This document shows positions 15,038 to 24,760 of a stretch of 64,000 nucleotides of DNA, piece by piece. The DNA is taken from contig CAMYZE010000001.1 in assembly GCA_947303805.1 (NCBI GenBank), positions 1 to 64,000 of the forward strand, written 5' to 3'. The position numbers and the translations under genes are program-made. Source of the stretch: an uncultured Clostridia bacterium (lineage in GTDB: Bacteria; Bacillota; Clostridia; Lachnospirales; Lachnospiraceae). The notes under the pieces are model-generated. The model was given only the letters and a program-made list of their open reading frames with translations, did no database searches and had not been told where the DNA came from. How positions within the stretch are numbered: the stretch's first letter is position 1; the number at the start of each line of letters is the position of its first letter.

Positions 15038-15892
15038 ATGATTAAATTTAAGGTTCCTGCCACATCAGCAAATGTCGGACCAGGTTTTGACTGTTTTGGT
15101 CTTGCGTATTCATTTTGCAATGAATATAAAATAGAAAAATCAGAAAAAATGATTATTGAGGGCTGTGACCCTGCATTTACTGGAAAAGATAATATTTTTA
15201 ATGTCGCCTTTCTTGAGACTATGAAAAAACTTAATAAGAAAGGCTCTTTTCATGTATATTATAAGCCAACCATACCTACAAGCAGAGGACTAGGTTCATC
15301 AGCAAGTGTAATTGTGGCAGGATGTAAAACAGCCAACCTACTTTATGGTGGCTTAAAAAAACTAAGTGATGACGAGATATTTCAAATCGCATCAAAAATA
15401 GAAGGTCACCCAGATAATGTTGCACCTGCAATCTTTGGTGGACTCACAGCATCTACAAAACTTGACTCTGGAATTTTTTATCATAAAAAATATACTGTTT
15501 CCAAAAAACTATACTTCACTGTTTTGATTCCAAATTTTAAAACTTCTACTGAGATGGCCAGAAAACTTTTGCCTAAGAATTACAAAAAAAATGAAGCAGT
15601 CACAATGTTATCTCATAGTACTCTTATGATTGAAGCACTTCAAAGCGGTGATTTTAACTTGCTTAAGACAGTTTGCAAGGATTATATTCACGAACCATAT
15701 AGAAAAAAACTTATCAAAGATTATGATCTCATAAAGAAAACTGTAGAAAAAAATGGTGACGCAGTGCTTCTAATATCCGGTTCGGGACCTACACTTCTTA
15801 CCATATCAAATAATAAAGACTTCGCCAAAAACTTAAAGCTAAAAGGTACAAAAGCACTTTGGATTATAAAACCTATGAAAGTTGCAAAATAA
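15038..15892 (+). CDS. thrB: Homoserine kinase
   Basis: A 284-residue GHMP-family kinase that phosphorylates homoserine to O-phosphohomoserine in threonine synthesis. The N-terminal VPATSANVGPGFD is the signature of ThrB, and PTSRGLGSSASV (~88-99) is the GHMP phosphate-binding loop. HPDNVAPAIFGG (about 128-139) and the C-terminal SGSGPTLL are further family blocks. Length is usual for Firmicute ThrB. It stands alone, without thrA or thrC nearby, with its own promoter, a strong GGAGGG ribosome site and a terminator. Confidence 0.85.
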   Translation: MIKFKVPATSANVGPGFDCFGLAYSFCNEYKIEKSEKMIIEGCDPAFTGKDNIFNVAFLETMKKLNKKGSFHVYYKPTIPTSRGLGSSASVIVAGCKTANLLYGGLKKLSDDEIFQIASKIEGHPDNVAPAIFGGLTASTKLDSGIFYHKKYTVSKKLYFTVLIPNFKTSTEMARKLLPKNYKKNEAVTMLSHSTLMIEALQSGDFNLLKTVCKDYIHEPYRKKLIKDYDLIKKTVEKNGDAVLLISGSGPTLLTISNNKDFAKNLKLKGTKALWIIKPMKVAK

Positions 15893-15914
15893 AAAGGGGT
15901 ATATCCCCTTTTTT
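15891..15914. terminator. Bidirectional terminator between thrB and the ABC permease gene
   Basis: AAAAAGGGG, loop TATAT, CCCCTTTTTTT. The first A overlaps the thrB stop codon. It serves both convergent genes: thrB and the minus-strand operon ending at 15929. Confidence 0.8.
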
Positions 15915-15928
15915 TATTATCAATTTTG

Positions 15929-16768
15929 CTATGTTCTTACAGCAACTCTCCCAACTATCACACAGATTATATATGCGATAATTTCTACTCCAACTATAGT
16001 CGATCCTACTGGTGTCCCCACAACTATTGAAGTCAACATTCCTATTACCGCACATAAGACCGAAAGAACTGCAGATCCTATTACGACTGCCTTAAAGCTC
16101 TTGTAAAGTCTCATTGTCGAAAGTGTTGGGAATATAATGAGTGCCGATGTGAGAAGTGAACCTACAAGATTCATCGCAAGAACTATAATCACAGCAATTA
16201 TAACTGCTATTGCAAGATTGTAAAATCCCACATTTACTCCTATTGCTCTTGAAAAATCTTCATCAAATGTCAAAGCAAACAACCTATTATAAAATAATAT
16301 GTAGATAATTACTACTGCTATTGATAGTACTGATGACAAAAATACCTGCTCAGGTAAAAGTGTCAATATTGATGTAGAACCAAACAGTGTGGTGCAGACA
16401 TCACCTGATAAATTTGATGACGTAGAAAAAATATTCATAAATAAATATCCAAGTGCAAGTGAAGTGACTGATATCATCGCTATTGCAGCATCTCCTTTCA
16501 TAAGTGTGGTCTCGCCCACACAGAGTATTGCAATTGCTGCAGCTATCGTGACAGCCAAAATAAGTGGCATATTATTTGTCCACTGAAAGATGGCAGCTAT
16601 AGCCATCGCAAAAAATGCCACATGCGATAGTCCGTCACCTATAAAAGAAAATCTTCTAAGCACTAGCGTCACACCGAGTAGTGATGAGCAAAGTGCCACA
16701 AGCACTCCAACAAGCATGGCATATCGCACAAATGGATATTGAAAATATAATTGTAAAGTCTCTATCAT
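15929..16768 (-). CDS. Metal ABC transporter permease (ZnuB/MntB family, ABC-3)
   Basis: A 279-residue integral membrane protein with about eight hydrophobic segments. FVRYAMLVGVLVALCSSLLG, then VLRRFSFIGDGLSHVAFFA near residues 37-55, is the conserved signature of the ABC-3 family of zinc/manganese/iron importers. SLLTSALIIFPT (about 205-216) is the cytoplasmic coupling segment. It starts 7 nt after the ATPase gene ends. Metal specificity cannot be told from the sequence: zinc is most likely given the M16 zinc protease upstream in the operon. No substrate-binding lipoprotein gene (znuA/mntA type) is in the operon. Confidence 0.85.
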   Translation of the reverse strand: MIETLQLYFQYPFVRYAMLVGVLVALCSSLLGVTLVLRRFSFIGDGLSHVAFFAMAIAAIFQWTNNMPLILAVTIAAAIAILCVGETTLMKGDAAIAMISVTSLALGYLFMNIFSTSSNLSGDVCTTLFGSTSILTLLPEQVFLSSVLSIAVVIIYILFYNRLFALTFDEDFSRAIGVNVGFYNLAIAVIIAVIIVLAMNLVGSLLTSALIIFPTLSTMRLYKSFKAVVIGSAVLSVLCAVIGMLTSIVVGTPVGSTIVGVEIIAYIICVIVGRVAVRT

Positions 16769-16775
16769 AAGCCTC

Positions 16776-17462
16776 CTATGAAACGAACTGCTTTCCTAAT
16801 TCACTATTTAAATAATCGTTCTTTGTGCCAAAAAACACTACACTTCCTACATGTAATATATGTGTCGCGTATTTAAGTGCATCATTTAAATCGTGGGAAA
16901 TCATAATAATTGTTATGTTGTCGTTTTGATTTAATTCTTTTACTAATTCATACATCTCAGCAGTCACCTTAGGGTCAAGACCAGATACAGGTTCATCAAG
17001 TAATAATACTTTTTGTGTAGCGCAAAGTGCTCTCGCAAGTAAAACTCTTTGTTGTTGTCCCCCAGATAATTCTCTAAAACATCTATCCTTAAACTGATCC
17101 ACATGAAGTCTCTTCATGGCTTTTAGTGCCAATTCTTTATCATCTTTGCTATAGAAAAAACCACTGTGCCCTAAGTTTCCAGATAATACTATCTCGAAAT
17201 TAGTTGCTGGGAAATCCCTTTTTATAGTTGACTGTTGTGGTAAGTAACCTATCTCATTGGCATTTAAACCATCTCCAAATATTATTTCGCCCCCCATTGG
17301 CTTTTGCAGCGACAAAAGTGTCTTCATCAAAGTAGTTTTACCCGATCCATTTTCTCCAACTATACATAGATAATCTCCTTTGTTGACAACAAAATTGATG
17401 TTATCACGGACAACTTGACCTTCATAGCCTACTATTAGATTTTTACATATTATCTGTGCCAT
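16776..17462 (-). CDS. Metal ABC transporter ATP-binding protein (ZnuC/MntA-type)
   Basis: A 228-residue ATPase. Walker A GENGSGKTT (about 32-40), Q-loop LPQQS, signature LSGGQQQR, Walker B LLLDEP and the switch His in MISHDL are all intact. The ATG at 17462, 4 nt after GGAG, is chosen over an in-frame ATG ten codons upstream that would overlap the protease gene. It follows the protease stop by 1 nt, so translation is coupled. It energises the permease encoded by the next gene. Confidence 0.88.
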   Translation of the reverse strand: MAQIICKNLIVGYEGQVVRDNINFVVNKGDYLCIVGENGSGKTTLMKTLLSLQKPMGGEIIFGDGLNANEIGYLPQQSTIKRDFPATNFEIVLSGNLGHSGFFYSKDDKELALKAMKRLHVDQFKDRCFRELSGGQQQRVLLARALCATQKVLLLDEPVSGLDPKVTAEMYELVKELNQNDNITIIMISHDLNDALKYATHILHVGSVVFFGTKNDYLNSELGKQFVS

Positions 17463-17463
17463 A

Positions 17464-20400
17464 TTACTCCACATAATCATATATGATTTCATCGAACATG
17501 TCTTTATTGTTTTCGATTTGCTCTCTGCTACCCGCAGTTATAAATTTGCCTTTATCAATTAGTTCATCGACTAGTTTATACATTTCATCTAAATCATTTG
17601 TCGTAAGAGCTTTTATATCTCTCATATAGCCTACATACCTGTCAGGTCTCTTAACTTTAGTTTTTGTGAGAGCCTCTTCAATCGCTATAGTTGCTGCACT
17701 AAACTTTGTAAGTGGGTAAGCCACCTTTGAGTAAGCATTTAATTTATAATTGTCAAGTTCTTCATCTGAAATCTTTATATTTCTCAATAGTGAAGGTATT
17801 GTCTTAAATACACTATAAGTTTCTTTCAAATTAGGATCTCTGTATGTATATATAAACGCTCTTTGCTTGTTGAAATCACTATAAGAACCATAGACAGATC
17901 TCTTAGCTCTAAACTCATTGAAAAGTATATTGATATCTAAAATACCTTTAAGTACAGAGTGTTTGCCATTATATTCTATATCATTTTTCATCATTGGCAT
18001 AGACACATTATTATATTGCATTGTCCCATTGCAGACCAAGGCAATTCTATTTTTTAATGGTGTTAATTGTTCACTATAGTCTATTTCCTTAATTTTCTCA
18101 TCTACAAAATCATAAGATAATTCTATCAACTTAGACTTTAATAACTTCATAGTATCAAAGTTTGAAATCAACTCACACACAAGACCAGAGCGATTGTATA
18201 AGCTTAGCAATAATTCTTTGCAATCAGTAAGCAGTGTTTTTACCTCATCATCACTCATCTTCTCTATATTGCTTAAAAACTTTAGGTAGTCAATACCATT
18301 TAGATAATTTTCATATAAATAATCATTGTCATTTTGTACAGTGGTCATAATGCTTGTGTACCTTGCTGGATTACTATTAAATGATTGCTTTATGCCATTT
18401 TTACAACTTAGTGCGATATTTCTAGCTTTATCTATATCCTCAAACTTGGTTTCATACATCATTTCTTCAAGGAGTTCGAATGCCTTGTTCAAATTATTAT
18501 CTAGTGCTCTAACTGAAAATGAAAAATATGGTTTATATCCCCCACCATCATAATACTTTACACTTGGTCCCGCATGAAATGCTGATGTGTATCGTTCGAT
18601 CTCTGCACCAAGTTTCTTGCCATCATAATGAGTGGTTGGCATTTCTAAAAATAACTCAGATATAAAATTAAGCTTGTGTATATCTTCATATTTTACTCCG
18701 CTTGCATCAAATAAAATATTAAAATAACTGCTCTTTGCATCCTTAATGTCACTTCTTATAAAATGAACTCCTTCATTGGTCTCTTCGTATGCATAGCATG
18801 CAGCTCTATATTCATCAAGGGAACTAATGCTTGCAACTTTAATTGTATTAATAATTGAATTTTTACTCTGGTTGCTATTCCATTCGTCAAACTCTTTATT
18901 CTTTAATATTAAAGTATTTATTTCTTCTTCCGTCATAGAAGCTTTCTTATTCTTTAAACTATTTATTACTGCATTGTTTTTCTCTTCAAGTAAACCTTTC
19001 TTTGGAACCACAGCCACTAAAGTACATTTATCATTACTTGATAAATATTTCTCTGCCAACTTTGTGATATCTCCATTTTCAAAAGCTTTTTTTATATCAG
19101 CTAGTCCCTTATTATATCTTAAATCGCCAAGTATGTCATCTCCATTATTACTAAAGACTCTTACATAAAAGTTTGCCGACTCTGATGAAAAACCATGAGA
19201 GTCCTTTGACATTTCTTTTTCTATTTCTAACTCATCTGTTATTTCATCTACTATATCTTTTTTTATACCATCATTTATAATTTCTGCAAATGAATCTTCT
19301 ACCAAATTCTTAATAGTATCTGCATCCTTCTCATCGACATTAGTAAATTCTATCAAGAAAAATGGCTTAGGGAAAAACAAATTGTCATCGCAACTAAAAT
19401 TTGCGCTAGGCAATTTTTCTTTTAATCTTCTATCTATTGGACCATCACTTTTTGATAGTGCGCTCAACACAACATCAAATATTCCACTCTCATATACACT
19501 CATGTTTTCACATGATACACCATAAACTATTACTGACTGCTTATCTATATCATCATTTTCCGAAACTGGGAAATCATATTTTTTAATTTTAAAGCCTTCT
19601 TGCTTTTTATAATCATCGTCCGACTTATCTACTTGAATTTTATTGAACTTATTTAAATATTCCTCATCAGAATACTTAAGATATTTTTTATAGTCAATGT
19701 CACCATAGAGTGTTATAACCATATTACTTGGATGATAATATTTTTCGTGATATTCAATAAGGTCTTTATTCTCAATTTTAATGATGTCTGTAGTTACACC
19801 GCCTGTTTCAGAAGCCATAAAACTTCCTTCAAACATAGTCTCTTTTGAACTCTGATATGCTGCCCTATTTATATTTGACTCATTTGCTGACATCTCACTA
19901 TATACAATTCCACTTAAGGATAGGTCATCATTTTTATTATTTAATATATATCTATAGGCTTCTCTTTCAAGATTCTTTTCATCTCTAAGTACATCTGGAT
20001 TCATAACTCCGTCAAGATAAAATTTGTATAATTCAAAAAGTTGTAGGTCAGATAGTGATGAACATGGGTATATTGTAGCATGTTGCATGGTAAATGCATT
20101 CATAAAAGTTTGATATATTTTACTTACCGCTTCATCAAATGTATTAGCGTTTGGATACTTAGCAGAGCCTCCAAGACAGGCATGTTCAAATACATGCGGT
20201 ATACCACGGTTGTCATATGTTAATGTATTAAATCCGATAACTGTACTTTTATCTTCATCATCATTTGATATGAGTATTGCCCTTGCTCCAGACTTTTCAT
20301 GTGTAAATACAACTAATTTGGCATTTTTTATATCATAATCATATATTCCATCAACTCTAAAACCATATAATATGTCCCCTATTATCGGTAGCTCATATTT

Positions 20401-20595
20401 TGAAAGAGTAGAGACTTGACCAGTTAATGATGTTAGATTGTCACCATAATTATTCTCTTCTTCTTTCTTTACTTCACTTTCCGTGGCAATAACGGCTTTA
20501 GATGATATGCTAAAATTAAACTTTTCGCACGAAAATATACTTATAGAAATAAGTAATGTAAATAAAATGTTTAATAATTTTTTTACTCTCTTCAT
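17464..20595 (-). CDS. M16C (insulinase/PreP-like) zinc protease, lipoprotein form
   Basis: A 1043-residue protein from the ATG at 20595, which has AAAGGA 5 nt upstream; an ATG twelve codons earlier would bury the signal peptide. Residues ~1-23 form a signal ending in SIFSC, a lipobox, so the protease is tethered outside. The inverted zinc motif HVFEH is at 134-138, in a GIPHVFEHACLGG context typical of presequence-protease-like M16C enzymes, with a downstream acidic SEM region supplying the third ligand. The enzyme should degrade peptides inside a closed two-half chamber; 1043 residues fits a single-chain M16C. Bacterial members are usually cytoplasmic, so membrane anchoring is unusual. Flanked by PBP1A-like and metal ABC transporter genes in one operon. 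Confidence 0.85.
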   Translation of the reverse strand: MKRVKKLLNILFTLLISISIFSCEKFNFSISSKAVIATESEVKKEEENNYGDNLTSLTGQVSTLSKYELPIIGDILYGFRVDGIYDYDIKNAKLVVFTHEKSGARAILISNDDEDKSTVIGFNTLTYDNRGIPHVFEHACLGGSAKYPNANTFDEAVSKIYQTFMNAFTMQHATIYPCSSLSDLQLFELYKFYLDGVMNPDVLRDEKNLEREAYRYILNNKNDDLSLSGIVYSEMSANESNINRAAYQSSKETMFEGSFMASETGGVTTDIIKIENKDLIEYHEKYYHPSNMVITLYGDIDYKKYLKYSDEEYLNKFNKIQVDKSDDDYKKQEGFKIKKYDFPVSENDDIDKQSVIVYGVSCENMSVYESGIFDVVLSALSKSDGPIDRRLKEKLPSANFSCDDNLFFPKPFFLIEFTNVDEKDADTIKNLVEDSFAEIINDGIKKDIVDEITDELEIEKEMSKDSHGFSSESANFYVRVFSNNGDDILGDLRYNKGLADIKKAFENGDITKLAEKYLSSNDKCTLVAVVPKKGLLEEKNNAVINSLKNKKASMTEEEINTLILKNKEFDEWNSNQSKNSIINTIKVASISSLDEYRAACYAYEETNEGVHFIRSDIKDAKSSYFNILFDASGVKYEDIHKLNFISELFLEMPTTHYDGKKLGAEIERYTSAFHAGPSVKYYDGGGYKPYFSFSVRALDNNLNKAFELLEEMMYETKFEDIDKARNIALSCKNGIKQSFNSNPARYTSIMTTVQNDNDYLYENYLNGIDYLKFLSNIEKMSDDEVKTLLTDCKELLLSLYNRSGLVCELISNFDTMKLLKSKLIELSYDFVDEKIKEIDYSEQLTPLKNRIALVCNGTMQYNNVSMPMMKNDIEYNGKHSVLKGILDINILFNEFRAKRSVYGSYSDFNKQRAFIYTYRDPNLKETYSVFKTIPSLLRNIKISDEELDNYKLNAYSKVAYPLTKFSAATIAIEEALTKTKVKRPDRYVGYMRDIKALTTNDLDEMYKLVDELIDKGKFITAGSREQIENNKDMFDEIIYDYVE

Positions 20596-20617
20596 CTTTT
20601 TCCTTTCACATCTTAAA

Positions 20618-23257
20618 CTAATGCGGTGCATTTACAGATGTTGGTGCAATTATAATATTACTTGTCGGTGCTACATTTGCATCATCTGGTAAAATTGGAA
20701 CAACATCAAAATTAGGTGTTATATAATTAGTGTCGTCTGAAATCTGATCTATATATTTCTTTGGCATATTGATTGTGCCAATACTCGTATGAATATTGCA
20801 TCTTGTTCTTGGTTGAGTCCCGTCTATAAAATATTCTGTATATGTGCAATCACCTCTTAAGTCATGTTCGCAACCTTGAGTTGATAAGAGACCTGACTTC
20901 CTGCAAACTTTTCTTTGAATAATTGCAGCTGGCTTCTCAAACTTTGTGTCTTTTAATGATGTGTGAACCGTCTGCATTATTTTTCTCCAAATATCCTTAT
21001 GAAATGATGTGCCGCCATTATTTACTTTTGTCTTTGTATCTTGGAGCGATTGATTCTCGTCACATCCGCCCCACACACCTGCAGTATAAAACGGTGAATA
21101 ACCTACAAACCACACATCGTTATTATTTGTCGTAGTTCCTGATTTTCCTGCAAGTGACATTCCCTTAAAATGAGCTCTAGTAGATGTAGGCGTTATATTC
21201 ATAGTAGGACTGCTAAATGCCTTTCCACCAACCATTGAATCAGCCATCGCCGATGTGAGAAGATAGGCATTTTCTTTTGACATAACTCTTGTGATAGGAT
21301 TTTTCGTATTGTCTAATATTACTTTTCCATAGTGGTCATAAACTCTTGTATATAGGATTGGTTTTCTATAGTTACCTTCATTTGCAATTGCAGCAAATGC
21401 TGATGTGAGTTCATAATTTGTGACGCCATAGGTGAGGCCTCCAAGAGCCGCAGCAGGGTTTGCATCTTCTGCCTCATCAAGTGATGTAATGCCCAGTCTC
21501 TTTGCATATCTAATTCCAACCTCTGGCGTAACTGTCTCCATAAGACATCTAACTGCAATAATATTCAATGAATAAACTATTCCTGCTCTTATGTTTTGGA
21601 AACCTAGATATCCTGATGAATACCAGTTTTTAAAGGTCTTGTTTATATTTTTATTTTTATATACATACTCGCTATCATAATAAGTTGTTGCAAGTGTCTT
21701 ATTGTAAAGTTCAAGTGCAGGAGCGAATGCCGATAGTACTTTAAAAGTGCTTCCTGGCTGCCTCTTTGTAACTGTAGCTCTATTTAAAGATCTTGATACA
21801 GTTTTCTCACCTCTACCACCCGAGAGTGCTACAACTTCTCCTGTGTTATGATTTACCATAACGAATGAACACTGTGGTTCTAAGAAAAAGTTTAGTGTCT
21901 CTGCAGCAACTGAATCTCCATCTTTTAAAACTGAATCTTTAAAACTATTCACAAATTGCTGTGCTGAATCCTTGCTTGCAAAAAGTCCATCATATTTTTT
22001 ATTTTTTAACACATTTACATGATAATTTTGCACATCAACCTGAGAGTAATGAGTTTGAGTATCATCTTGGTGTCTTATCGATAGTCTATAATCTATAGAA
22101 TATTTTTTTACTTTGTAGTTGGCATCTCTATTCACTTCTGTATCTACAATCTTTTGAATATCTGGATCCATGGTAGTCTCTACTCTTAAGCCACCAGAAT
22201 ACAAAAGGTTATTTGCAAGTGATTGAGAATAGCCAAGTCTCTTAACCAGATCCTCTTGAAGTTGATCTATAACTGACTCTGTAAAGTATGTGTAAACCGA
22301 AACAACATTTTCAGATTTTATCTCGATGTTCTTTATTCTATTGTAAACATCATCATTTATAGCTTCTTCATACTCTTCTTCGGTAATATAATTAAGTGCA
22401 AGCATATTTTTTAAAGTTTGTCTCTGTCTTTTTTGATTTTCATCTGGATGAGTTATAGGATTATTTCTTGTAGGGTTTTTGGTTATACTTGCTATCACCG
22501 CACACTCGCTTATGGTTAAGTCTTTTAAATCCTTATCAAAATATCTTCTTGCAGCCACCTTCACCCCAAGAGTGTTGGCACCTAAGTTTATAACATTCAA
22601 ATAATCTGTGATAATCTGTTCTTTAATTTCTTTTTTAGACATTTCCGCCTGAGTCTCATACTGAAGTGCTATATACTGCTCTTGAAGCTTACGGACATAT
22701 TTCTCAAGACCCTTTTCATGGAGTGCGGAGTCGAACACAGCATTTTTGACAAGCTGCTGCGTTATAGTTGATCCTCCACCTCTACTTGTATCTGATTTAA
22801 GCACACCATAAATTGCTCTTCCAATTGATTTTAAATCAACACCAGAGTGCTCCCAAAATCTTTCATCCTCTATTGCCACGAATGCGTTTACTAGGTTTTC
22901 AGGTATATCTTTATACTTTACCGACTCCCTATTTGACCCTTCTTTCACAAGAGTATCCATCAGGTTTCCATTTCTATCCACTATTCTTGTAGCAAATGCT
23001 GTAGGCCCAAAATGGAAACTTGTGAGAGGTGGCGTGCTATCAAGTATACCTTTTATCATACCAAGTCCAAGAAACATACATAGAAGCCCTATTCCAAGCA
23101 AGGCAACAAAAATCTTTCTCAAGATATGAAGTTTCTTTTTCCTTCTCCGCTTCTTTCCTTGAGTGTTCTTTTTCTCATCAATATCTCTTCCTATAAATTT
23201 TCTTTTCGGAAGCTTTATAGATTTGATGCTGCCTAATTTTTTAAGTGTATATTCCAC
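20618..23257 (-). CDS. Class A penicillin-binding protein (PBP1A-like)
   Basis: An 879-residue bifunctional peptidoglycan synthase. A basic cytoplasmic tail (KKRRRKKK) precedes a single membrane anchor (~47-70). The glycosyltransferase (GT51) domain shows EDERFWEHSGVD and GGGSTITQQLVKN. The transpeptidase domain shows the SxxK motif in RQPGSTFKVL, SLN in YSLN and KSGTT. The C-terminus, past the transpeptidase, has a Cys-containing stretch (RKSGLLSTQGCEHD) and a Thr/Pro/Ile tail. The first base overlaps the last base of the TPR gene and the protease gene follows after 22 nt. Confidence 0.92.
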   Translation of the reverse strand: MEYTLKKLGSIKSIKLPKRKFIGRDIDEKKNTQGKKRRRKKKLHILRKIFVALLGIGLLCMFLGLGMIKGILDSTPPLTSFHFGPTAFATRIVDRNGNLMDTLVKEGSNRESVKYKDIPENLVNAFVAIEDERFWEHSGVDLKSIGRAIYGVLKSDTSRGGGSTITQQLVKNAVFDSALHEKGLEKYVRKLQEQYIALQYETQAEMSKKEIKEQIITDYLNVINLGANTLGVKVAARRYFDKDLKDLTISECAVIASITKNPTRNNPITHPDENQKRQRQTLKNMLALNYITEEEYEEAINDDVYNRIKNIEIKSENVVSVYTYFTESVIDQLQEDLVKRLGYSQSLANNLLYSGGLRVETTMDPDIQKIVDTEVNRDANYKVKKYSIDYRLSIRHQDDTQTHYSQVDVQNYHVNVLKNKKYDGLFASKDSAQQFVNSFKDSVLKDGDSVAAETLNFFLEPQCSFVMVNHNTGEVVALSGGRGEKTVSRSLNRATVTKRQPGSTFKVLSAFAPALELYNKTLATTYYDSEYVYKNKNINKTFKNWYSSGYLGFQNIRAGIVYSLNIIAVRCLMETVTPEVGIRYAKRLGITSLDEAEDANPAAALGGLTYGVTNYELTSAFAAIANEGNYRKPILYTRVYDHYGKVILDNTKNPITRVMSKENAYLLTSAMADSMVGGKAFSSPTMNITPTSTRAHFKGMSLAGKSGTTTNNNDVWFVGYSPFYTAGVWGGCDENQSLQDTKTKVNNGGTSFHKDIWRKIMQTVHTSLKDTKFEKPAAIIQRKVCRKSGLLSTQGCEHDLRGDCTYTEYFIDGTQPRTRCNIHTSIGTINMPKKYIDQISDDTNYITPNFDVVPILPDDANVAPTSNIIIAPTSVNAPH

Positions 23258-24567
23258 TAATATCCTCTCGCCTCTCGGCTTCTTCTAGCATAATTTGACT
23301 GTGGATGTTGAGCGATAATCTTATCGAATATTTCATTTGCCTCTTTATATCTCTCTAGATTTTGATATAGACGGGCAAGTAAAAACATTGTTTCCGGATC
23401 CTCGGGATTTATACTAAGTGATAACTGATAATATGATATAGCTGCTGTCTTATTCCCAGCATTCCAACTTTCTGTGCCAAGTTCACATAATCTTTTTGCT
23501 CCTATACCCTCTATTCTTGATCTTGCCTGGTTTAATAATGTCACTAGAGTCTCATCAGTGATTGCATCCTTATCCAGTTCGACGTAGTTTTTTGCTGCAC
23601 GACTTATGTAACCATTATCAAAATCTGTTATAATGCTATTTAAAGTTTCATATTGAGATGTAAATAATTTGTTTTGTTCTTCGTATGCCTTTAACTTTAC
23701 ACTGGCATCTTCATAATCTGTCTTCAATTGATTGTTTTCTATTGTGATATCTCGTATGATTTTGTTTTGATCATTCACTAGTTCCGCATATCTTATAACT
23801 TGATTTTCGCTTGCAAGCGAATCACTGCTATTTGCATTTGGCAAAATAAGTAGGGCATGAGATAACGCTCCTATGATTATACCTATAAGTATAAAAATAA
23901 CTTTTTGATTTTCTGAAAGCTTTATATACTGCCTTGGGAGTATGGCATCATCAGACTCTAATTTTTTGAATGAATATATTTTGTTGATTCTCTTCTCTTT
24001 AACTTCACTCTTTTTGGTGTTCCTTAACACATAATCCATGTGTTCATTTATAAACTTATTGCCAGTATCTATTTTCTGACATCTAAGCAAATATGATCCC
24101 GCTTTTATATGATCTTTTATCTGCAAAAACAATATAGATAAAAGAAACATCGCTTTCACATTATGTGGATTTAAAATTACAGCCTTGTTTAGCTTAAGCA
24201 TTGCCAAGTCATTTCTATCAAACTTGATATCATCAATCGCCTGATTATAAATTTTTACACTTTCAAATAGTTTGCTTGTCTCTTCATCATTTTGGACTTT
24301 TTTTAGCAACTCATTAGCTGGATTTAATTCATTTTTGTATAGATCTCTACTTACGAGCCACTGAACTATGGCTTCAGTGACAGCACCCTCTTCATAAAAA
24401 ATTAATCCAAGCAAATTTCTCGAATTTGTGTTTTCAGCATTAAAAGAGAGAGACTTCTTCAAAAGTAAAGTAGCCCCAAAAAGATCTCTCTCAACCGCTC
24501 TATCTAGTGCTAAATTATAAAACCTGTTGGAGATCTGTCTAAACTCTCTCTCATAAACTGATGACAT
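23257..24567 (-). CDS. TPR-repeat membrane protein
   Basis: A 436-residue protein with two TPR blocks. The cytoplasmic N-terminal half has helical repeats (about 10-180), including LSFNAENTNSRNLLGLIFYEEG and AVILNPHNVKAMFLLS. One membrane helix spans ~223-243. After a coiled coil (~260-320), a final TPR pair (ISYYQLSLSINPEDPETMFLLARLY) lies outside. Its stop overlaps the PBP start, so it probably works with cell-wall synthesis as a scaffold; this is inferred from coupling only. The ATG follows the 49-residue gene by 7 nt. Confidence 0.8.
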   Translation of the reverse strand: MSSVYEREFRQISNRFYNLALDRAVERDLFGATLLLKKSLSFNAENTNSRNLLGLIFYEEGAVTEAIVQWLVSRDLYKNELNPANELLKKVQNDEETSKLFESVKIYNQAIDDIKFDRNDLAMLKLNKAVILNPHNVKAMFLLSILFLQIKDHIKAGSYLLRCQKIDTGNKFINEHMDYVLRNTKKSEVKEKRINKIYSFKKLESDDAILPRQYIKLSENQKVIFILIGIIIGALSHALLILPNANSSDSLASENQVIRYAELVNDQNKIIRDITIENNQLKTDYEDASVKLKAYEEQNKLFTSQYETLNSIITDFDNGYISRAAKNYVELDKDAITDETLVTLLNQARSRIEGIGAKRLCELGTESWNAGNKTAAISYYQLSLSINPEDPETMFLLARLYQNLERYKEANEIFDKIIAQHPQSNYARRSREARGY

Positions 24568-24574
24568 GTCTCTC

Positions 24575-24724
24575 TTAACTCATCTTTGTATTTGTTGCCT
24601 GCTTAAACATATTTAGCATTATATCGTCCATATCGGTAATGTCCATATTAGCCAATGCATCATCAATCTGGTCAGGCTCTAGACTTTTTTCAAACTTTTT
24701 AATTTCCTCGTCAAAATTTAACAT
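24575..24724 (-). CDS. Small acidic protein in the TPR/PBP operon
   Basis: A 49-residue acidic, helical protein (MLNFDEEIKKFEKSLEP start, then NMDITDMDDIMLNMFKQ). GGGAGA lies ~4 nt before the ATG. It sits between mtaD (36-nt gap) and the TPR gene (7-nt gap), both on the same strand. I do not recognise a family. Good ribosome site, tight spacing and coherent composition argue that it is real. Confidence 0.65.
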   Translation of the reverse strand: MLNFDEEIKKFEKSLEPDQIDDALANMDITDMDDIMLNMFKQATNTKMS

Positions 24725-24760
24725 ATATTCTCCCAGGGCTCATATAACTAGCCTTTATCA

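Noticed and set aside
15873..16106. Short frames at the thrB/permease junction and opposite the permease
   Set aside because: They overlap the terminator or the well-supported permease gene and have no ribosome site.
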